This document shows, one piece after another, positions 31,026-35,169 of a DNA stretch of 35,169 bases. The stretch covers positions 1-35,169 of the forward strand of contig JALUNK010000084.1 in the NCBI GenBank assembly GCA_027055255.1, in the 5' to 3' direction. This DNA comes from Ghiorsea sp. (lineage in GTDB: Bacteria; Pseudomonadota; Zetaproteobacteria; Mariprofundales; Mariprofundaceae). The notes below the pieces were generated by a model that saw only the letters and a program-made list of their open reading frames with translations, was not told where the DNA came from and ran no database searches. Every line of letters begins with the position of its first letter. Positions within the stretch are counted from its first letter, which is position 1. Position numbers and translations under genes: made by a program.

Positions 31026-32684
31026 ATGAGTGCTAACTCAAACCCAAACAACGAAGCAGCTATGCAAGAGCTTCGCAAACTCTTATTTGAAAAAGAGTCT
31101 GTTCGCCTTGATGAGCTTGAAAAACTATTGCTCGACCAAAAGTTGCATGCTCAAGAAGTGGCTAAAGTTTTGGCTGAGGCAGTTGACATACGTAACCAAC
31201 AAGATGAAGAACTAGGCAAATCATTAGCACCAACCATTGAAAAGTCGATTAAAGAGTCCATTGCCAAAGATCCAAAGTCACTATCGGATGCATTATTCCC
31301 AGTGATGGGCCCTGCCATCCGTAAGTCCATTAACAATTCTATTGCCGAAATGTTACAGTCCTTGAATCAAACCTTAGAAAATTCTTTTTCCGCACAGGGT
31401 CTAAAGTGGCGACTTGAAGCATTACGCACAGGGAAACCTTTTGCTGAAGTCGTTATGCTTAACACCTTGGTATACCGCGTTGAACAAGTCTTTTTGATTC
31501 ATAAAGAAACAGGCTTACTGCTTCAACACTTATCCTTTGACCCATCGCTAGATGAAGATGCAGATATCGTTTCTAGTATGCTTACAGCAGTGCAAGATTT
31601 TATCCATGATTCATTTTCTGGCAGCACTGACCAAGGCATCGAAAACTTGCGCATGGGTGACCTAGAAGTGATTATCGAAAGTGGGCCAGGTAGCGTTTTG
31701 GCTGTGGTTTGCCGAGGCAATACTCCCCGTTCTTTTAATGAAAAAATTCAAGAAACTATCGAACACATTCAACAAACATTTAATAAAGAACTTAAAGATT
31801 TTAATGGCGATACTGAACCCTTTCTTGGCTTGGATGAATATCTACAACCTTTATTGGTATCCGACTTCAAAGGTGATGATGACAAAAAAAAGAAAAAGTC
31901 TCCTATCAAAGCTATCCTTGTTGTTGCACTTATATTGATCGCATTCTTGGGCTGGTGGGGCCTTGAAGAAGCTGAGCAACAACAAGCCCAAGCCAACTGG
32001 GATAAATATATATCACGCCTGCAAACTGAAGAAGGAATTGTGATATCCAATATTCAAGAGGATGAACAAGGTTATACTATTCTTGGGCTACGAGACCCTT
32101 TAAGTATTGACCCATACAGCTTATTATCTGAATATCATATTGATTCAAAGGTTAATTTTTTGATGCAGCCTTACCATGCGCTACAAGAGCCATTAATCTT
32201 AAAACGCGTTGCTCAATTGTTGCAACCACCCAAATCCATTCAACTAAGTATGAATCATGGCACATTAACCATATCGGGCGTTGCATCGAATACTTGGCTA
32301 TCACAAGCTGAAAAAGCAGCACTTTATGTGGCAGGTGTGGAAAATGTTGATAGCAGCCAAGTTTCTGTGCTGAGTAGTGTGTTTGAAACACCGCAAAACG
32401 ATGATATCAAATTAGACAACTCTCTTTCAAGCCAACCCAAAAAGACCATTCATCGTAACAAAAGAAAAATCGTGAAAAAAGCTAGTGACTCAGATATTTT
32501 AAAACGCGCTATCAAACTACTCAACCCCCCTCCCACTATAGAGATGATCTACGCAAAAGGTGTCCTATATGTATCAGGAAAAGCATCCAAAAGTTGGATA
32601 GCTTTTGCTCGCGAAAATTTTGATAAAATTGCAGAAGTAGAAAGCTTCAACACCTCAAACTTTACAAGTAAAGGTATCCAGTGA
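31026..32684 (+). CDS. Single-pass membrane protein with cytoplasmic N-domain and BON/OmpA-like periplasmic repeats
   Basis: 552 aa. KKKKKSPIKAILVVALILIAFLGWW TM preceded by basic residues (positive inside). Two similar C-terminal units: RVAQLLQPPKSIQLSMNHGTLTISGVASNTWLSQA and RAIKLLNPPPTIEMIYAKGVLYVSGKASKSWIAFA. Confidence 0.8.
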   Translation: MSANSNPNNEAAMQELRKLLFEKESVRLDELEKLLLDQKLHAQEVAKVLAEAVDIRNQQDEELGKSLAPTIEKSIKESIAKDPKSLSDALFPVMGPAIRKSINNSIAEMLQSLNQTLENSFSAQGLKWRLEALRTGKPFAEVVMLNTLVYRVEQVFLIHKETGLLLQHLSFDPSLDEDADIVSSMLTAVQDFIHDSFSGSTDQGIENLRMGDLEVIIESGPGSVLAVVCRGNTPRSFNEKIQETIEHIQQTFNKELKDFNGDTEPFLGLDEYLQPLLVSDFKGDDDKKKKKSPIKAILVVALILIAFLGWWGLEEAEQQQAQANWDKYISRLQTEEGIVISNIQEDEQGYTILGLRDPLSIDPYSLLSEYHIDSKVNFLMQPYHALQEPLILKRVAQLLQPPKSIQLSMNHGTLTISGVASNTWLSQAEKAALYVAGVENVDSSQVSVLSSVFETPQNDDIKLDNSLSSQPKKTIHRNKRKIVKKASDSDILKRAIKLLNPPPTIEMIYAKGVLYVSGKASKSWIAFARENFDKIAEVESFNTSNFTSKGIQ

Positions 32685-33172
32685 TACAAAAAAAAATATG
32701 TGTGTTGGGTGCAGCTGGTGTTGGGAAAACCAGTTTAACCGCTCAGTTTGTTTACAGTAAATTCTCAGATAAGTATCTATCCAGTATGGGTGTTAAGATT
32801 GACAAAAAGGTTATTGATATAGATAACACACAAGTCAACTTGATGATTTGGGATGTGCATGGTGAAGAGAAGTATAAAAAGATACCGACCAGCTACCTGC
32901 GTGGCTCCTCTGGTATTCTCATGGTGATTGATGGCACTCGCCCCGATACAGTTACCGTTGCTAAAGACATTCATCAACGTGTTCGTGATGAACTGGAAGA
33001 AGTACCCATTATTTATTTACTCAATAAGTCTGACTTACAAGATGCTTGGAGCATTCATGATGGCTTGATACAAGAACTGGAAAGCTCTAATCGACCTGTC
33101 TTCTTAACCAGTGCCAAAACGGGAACCAACGTTGAGAATTCTTTCACGGCCATCGCCAAAGCCATGTTATGA
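32681..33172 (+). CDS. Ras/Rab-like small GTPase
   Basis: P-loop GAAGVGKTSL, switch II-like WDVHGEEKYKK, NKSD and TSAKTG. 163 aa; GTG start overlapping the upstream TGA (GTGA). Confidence 0.9.
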   Translation: MIQKKICVLGAAGVGKTSLTAQFVYSKFSDKYLSSMGVKIDKKVIDIDNTQVNLMIWDVHGEEKYKKIPTSYLRGSSGILMVIDGTRPDTVTVAKDIHQRVRDELEEVPIIYLLNKSDLQDAWSIHDGLIQELESSNRPVFLTSAKTGTNVENSFTAIAKAML

Positions 33173-34188
33173 GCAAAGCAGTAATACCCGAACGCATAAA
33201 CCAATGGCTGGCTACAAGCCAACTAAACAATTTATCTCCTGCTTGGATTCAACTTGAAAAAGGTACTGCGCTTGTTCAATCAGTTGATGGTGCATGGACT
33301 GTCTACTTTGAAAACAAACCAACCCTGCAAACTGAGGCATCCGTGGTCTGCGATGTTCTGCAAGGTATGTTGCCTATTCAAGAACCTTTTGAACTTCCAC
33401 ATATACAACTTAAGGATGACCAATACACCGACATTATTGCACTTGAAGATAAAACATGTGATTGGTTATTATTCCTCAATGTCACCCAAAAGGTTCTCGA
33501 GCTTCAACAATACCAACAAGCCGCTAATGAACTTCATTTACTTAAAGATCAACTTGATAGAACACTAAGCAGACATGTCGGTCAAGAAATAGCACAACTT
33601 GCTATCGATGGCGATATACAGCTAAAAAGTGATGGTGAACGCAAAACAATAAGTACATTGTTTGTCGATATTCGTGGCTTTACCAATTACAATGAAAAAG
33701 TCGATGCACAGGAAGTCATGAACACACTCAATGCCTACATGCATGAAATGTTACAATCCATTCTTGATAACCATGGCATCATCGATAAAATTATGGGTGA
33801 TGGTATTATGGCAATATTTGGTATCGTAGGCTCTGAAAATACACATGTTGAAGATGCTTTTCAAGCAGGGCTAACCATTCAGCAACGTATTCTAGCACTC
33901 AATAAAAAACGCAGACAAAACAAACAAGAAGCCTTGGGCGTTGGTATAGGCATTGCAACGGGTGAAGCAGTACTTGGCATCCTAGGCTCACATGAGCGTC
34001 GTGCATTCACTGCAATCGGTAAACATGTCAACCTTGCAGCCCGATTAGAATCAAATGCGCGCGCCGGTGAAATTTTATTGGATCAAGTCACACTAAACAC
34101 CTTAAAAAGGACACCCAAACATCACATGGTCAACTTAGAACTCAAGGGGATTGGTAAAGTTGATGTCTGCATCGTGGCATTGAACTAA
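33169..34188 (+). CDS. Class III adenylate/guanylate cyclase
   Basis: TLFVDIRGFTNYNE, DKIMGDGIMAIFG, GVGIGIATGEAVLGILG, FTAIGKHVNLAARLES. ATGA overlap with the GTPase stop. Confidence 0.92.
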   Translation: MSKAVIPERINQWLATSQLNNLSPAWIQLEKGTALVQSVDGAWTVYFENKPTLQTEASVVCDVLQGMLPIQEPFELPHIQLKDDQYTDIIALEDKTCDWLLFLNVTQKVLELQQYQQAANELHLLKDQLDRTLSRHVGQEIAQLAIDGDIQLKSDGERKTISTLFVDIRGFTNYNEKVDAQEVMNTLNAYMHEMLQSILDNHGIIDKIMGDGIMAIFGIVGSENTHVEDAFQAGLTIQQRILALNKKRRQNKQEALGVGIGIATGEAVLGILGSHERRAFTAIGKHVNLAARLESNARAGEILLDQVTLNTLKRTPKHHMVNLELKGIGKVDVCIVALN

Positions 34189-34874
34189 ACGTCTAAAACA
34201 TCACCAAGGTATAAGTTTACATTTGTCATGTTCAAAAGATAACCTGCATCAGTTTGTTTCAGGATATTGATCTGAACCAGTTTTTTAAGCTCGCGCGTTA
34301 CTGATTCACGTTGGCAGCTCAGCAATTTGGCCATCATTGCATGGCTTGGAAGATTAATGAATATTTCGCCAGACTCTAGATCATCACCCACTTGTTCAGC
34401 CAACGACTTAAAGTAATAACATAGCTTCATACCGATGTTCGGCTGACTCAAACGACATACAACTTCATGTGTTTTGAGATAACGAAGAAGAAAGTGAGAA
34501 GTTAACTTTTGTAAAAAAATACAATCTTTCATCTTTTCTTTAAATTCATCATTCCCAATTTCTAACAAACAAGATGCTGACGTAGCCACAACTGTTGCTG
34601 TACGAATATTTGAATCAAACATGGCAAGCTCACCAACCAAGTCACCTTCTTTAAGTTGATAGAGTAATGTTTCATGACCAGAACCCGCAATCAGTCGAAC
34701 ATCCAAACGACCACTCTTCACCAAATAACAGTGCTTTTTAGCGTTATCCCCTTCATAGAGAAACACATCACCTTTTTTTAACCAAATTTCTTTTGTTCCT
34801 TGGAAATCTGTACTTTCAAATCGTTTATCTAATTTCATATTAATGCTTTCCATAAACCCTGTAATCAATGTCAC
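34185..34874 (-). CDS. Crp/Fnr-family regulator with cNMP-binding-type domain
   Basis: GELAMFDSNIRTATVVAT resembles a phosphate-binding cassette. C-terminal LPSHAMMAKLLSCQRESVTRELKKL winged HTH. True start may be 34841 (MKLDKRFE). Confidence 0.88.
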   Translation of the reverse strand: MTLITGFMESINMKLDKRFESTDFQGTKEIWLKKGDVFLYEGDNAKKHCYLVKSGRLDVRLIAGSGHETLLYQLKEGDLVGELAMFDSNIRTATVVATSASCLLEIGNDEFKEKMKDCIFLQKLTSHFLLRYLKTHEVVCRLSQPNIGMKLCYYFKSLAEQVGDDLESGEIFINLPSHAMMAKLLSCQRESVTRELKKLVQINILKQTDAGYLLNMTNVNLYLGDVLDV

Positions 34875-34881
34875 AAACTAT

Positions 34882-34922
34882 ATATCACCAATGTCGAACA
34901 TATTGGTAACAAATATCACCAA
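34882..34922. promoter_or_regulatory. Putative operator region: direct repeat ATATCACCAA plus inverted repeat ACCAAT-N9-ATTGGT
   Basis: Direct copies at 34882-34891 and 34913-34922 (31 bp apart); inverted repeat 34887-34907, between the divergent regulator and response regulator. Confidence 0.4.
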
Positions 34923-34942
34923 CAAAAACAAGGGGGAACTTT

Positions 34943-35169
34943 ATGATGCCGCTGAAAATAGGAGAAAACGTGATTTTATTAGTAGATGATGATGCAGACG
35001 TTCTAGAAACATGCCAATTTGTATTAGAAGCGGCTGGTTTCCATGTTATTCCTTGCACTTCAGGTGCTGAAGCCATCAAAGTATTCCACACCTATGAAGA
35101 TGAAATCAACACCGTCATAACTGATTATAAAATGCCTGAAATCAATGGGTTAGAACTCATCCAAACGCT
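34943..35169 (+). CDS. Response regulator receiver-domain protein, 3' truncated by window edge
   Basis: VILLVDDDADVLETCQFVLEAAGFHV...VITDYKMPEINGLELIQT with phospho-acceptor Asp in TDYKMP. AAGGGGG upstream of ATG. Confidence 0.88.
   Translation, partial: MMPLKIGENVILLVDDDADVLETCQFVLEAAGFHVIPCTSGAEAIKVFHTYEDEINTVITDYKMPEINGLELIQT

Overview
35 kb bacterial chromosomal window. No CRISPR array, transposase or phage module was seen. Left third (1-10410): 3' part of a giant, left-truncated secreted repeat protein, with about 12 tandem Ig-like repeats, cadherin/Big-like domains, about 5 long beta-helix repeats and a C-terminal Ig-like tail. A smaller beta-helix lipoprotein paralogue follows (10501-13212). 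Middle (13.2-30.3 kb): mostly housekeeping genes. These are pepA, a DUF3095-like protein, tRNA-Glu(TTC), pdxJ, trmD, rimM, rpsP, cysE, cmoA, a Rieske/glutamate-synthase-domain fusion, a GST-like protein, a lysozyme/SLT-like lipoprotein, aroC, fabI, hisH-hisB-hisD-hisG(short), murA and dapD. Right end (30.4-35.2 kb), the best candidate for a new system: a translationally coupled cassette of coiled-coil protein, single-pass membrane protein with BON-like C-terminal repeats, eukaryote-like Ras/Rab-type small GTPase and class III nucleotide cyclase. It converges on a Crp/Fnr-type cyclic-nucleotide-binding regulator, next to a divergent truncated response regulator. This gene set could form a membrane sensor -> small GTPase -> cyclase -> CRP pathway. 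A second notable signal is a recurrent D-[V/P/T/L/I/F]-Y-[A/G/S/T] peptide motif in the giant protein. All calls come from reading the sequence and supplied translations; no database search was run, and taxonomy is not assigned.
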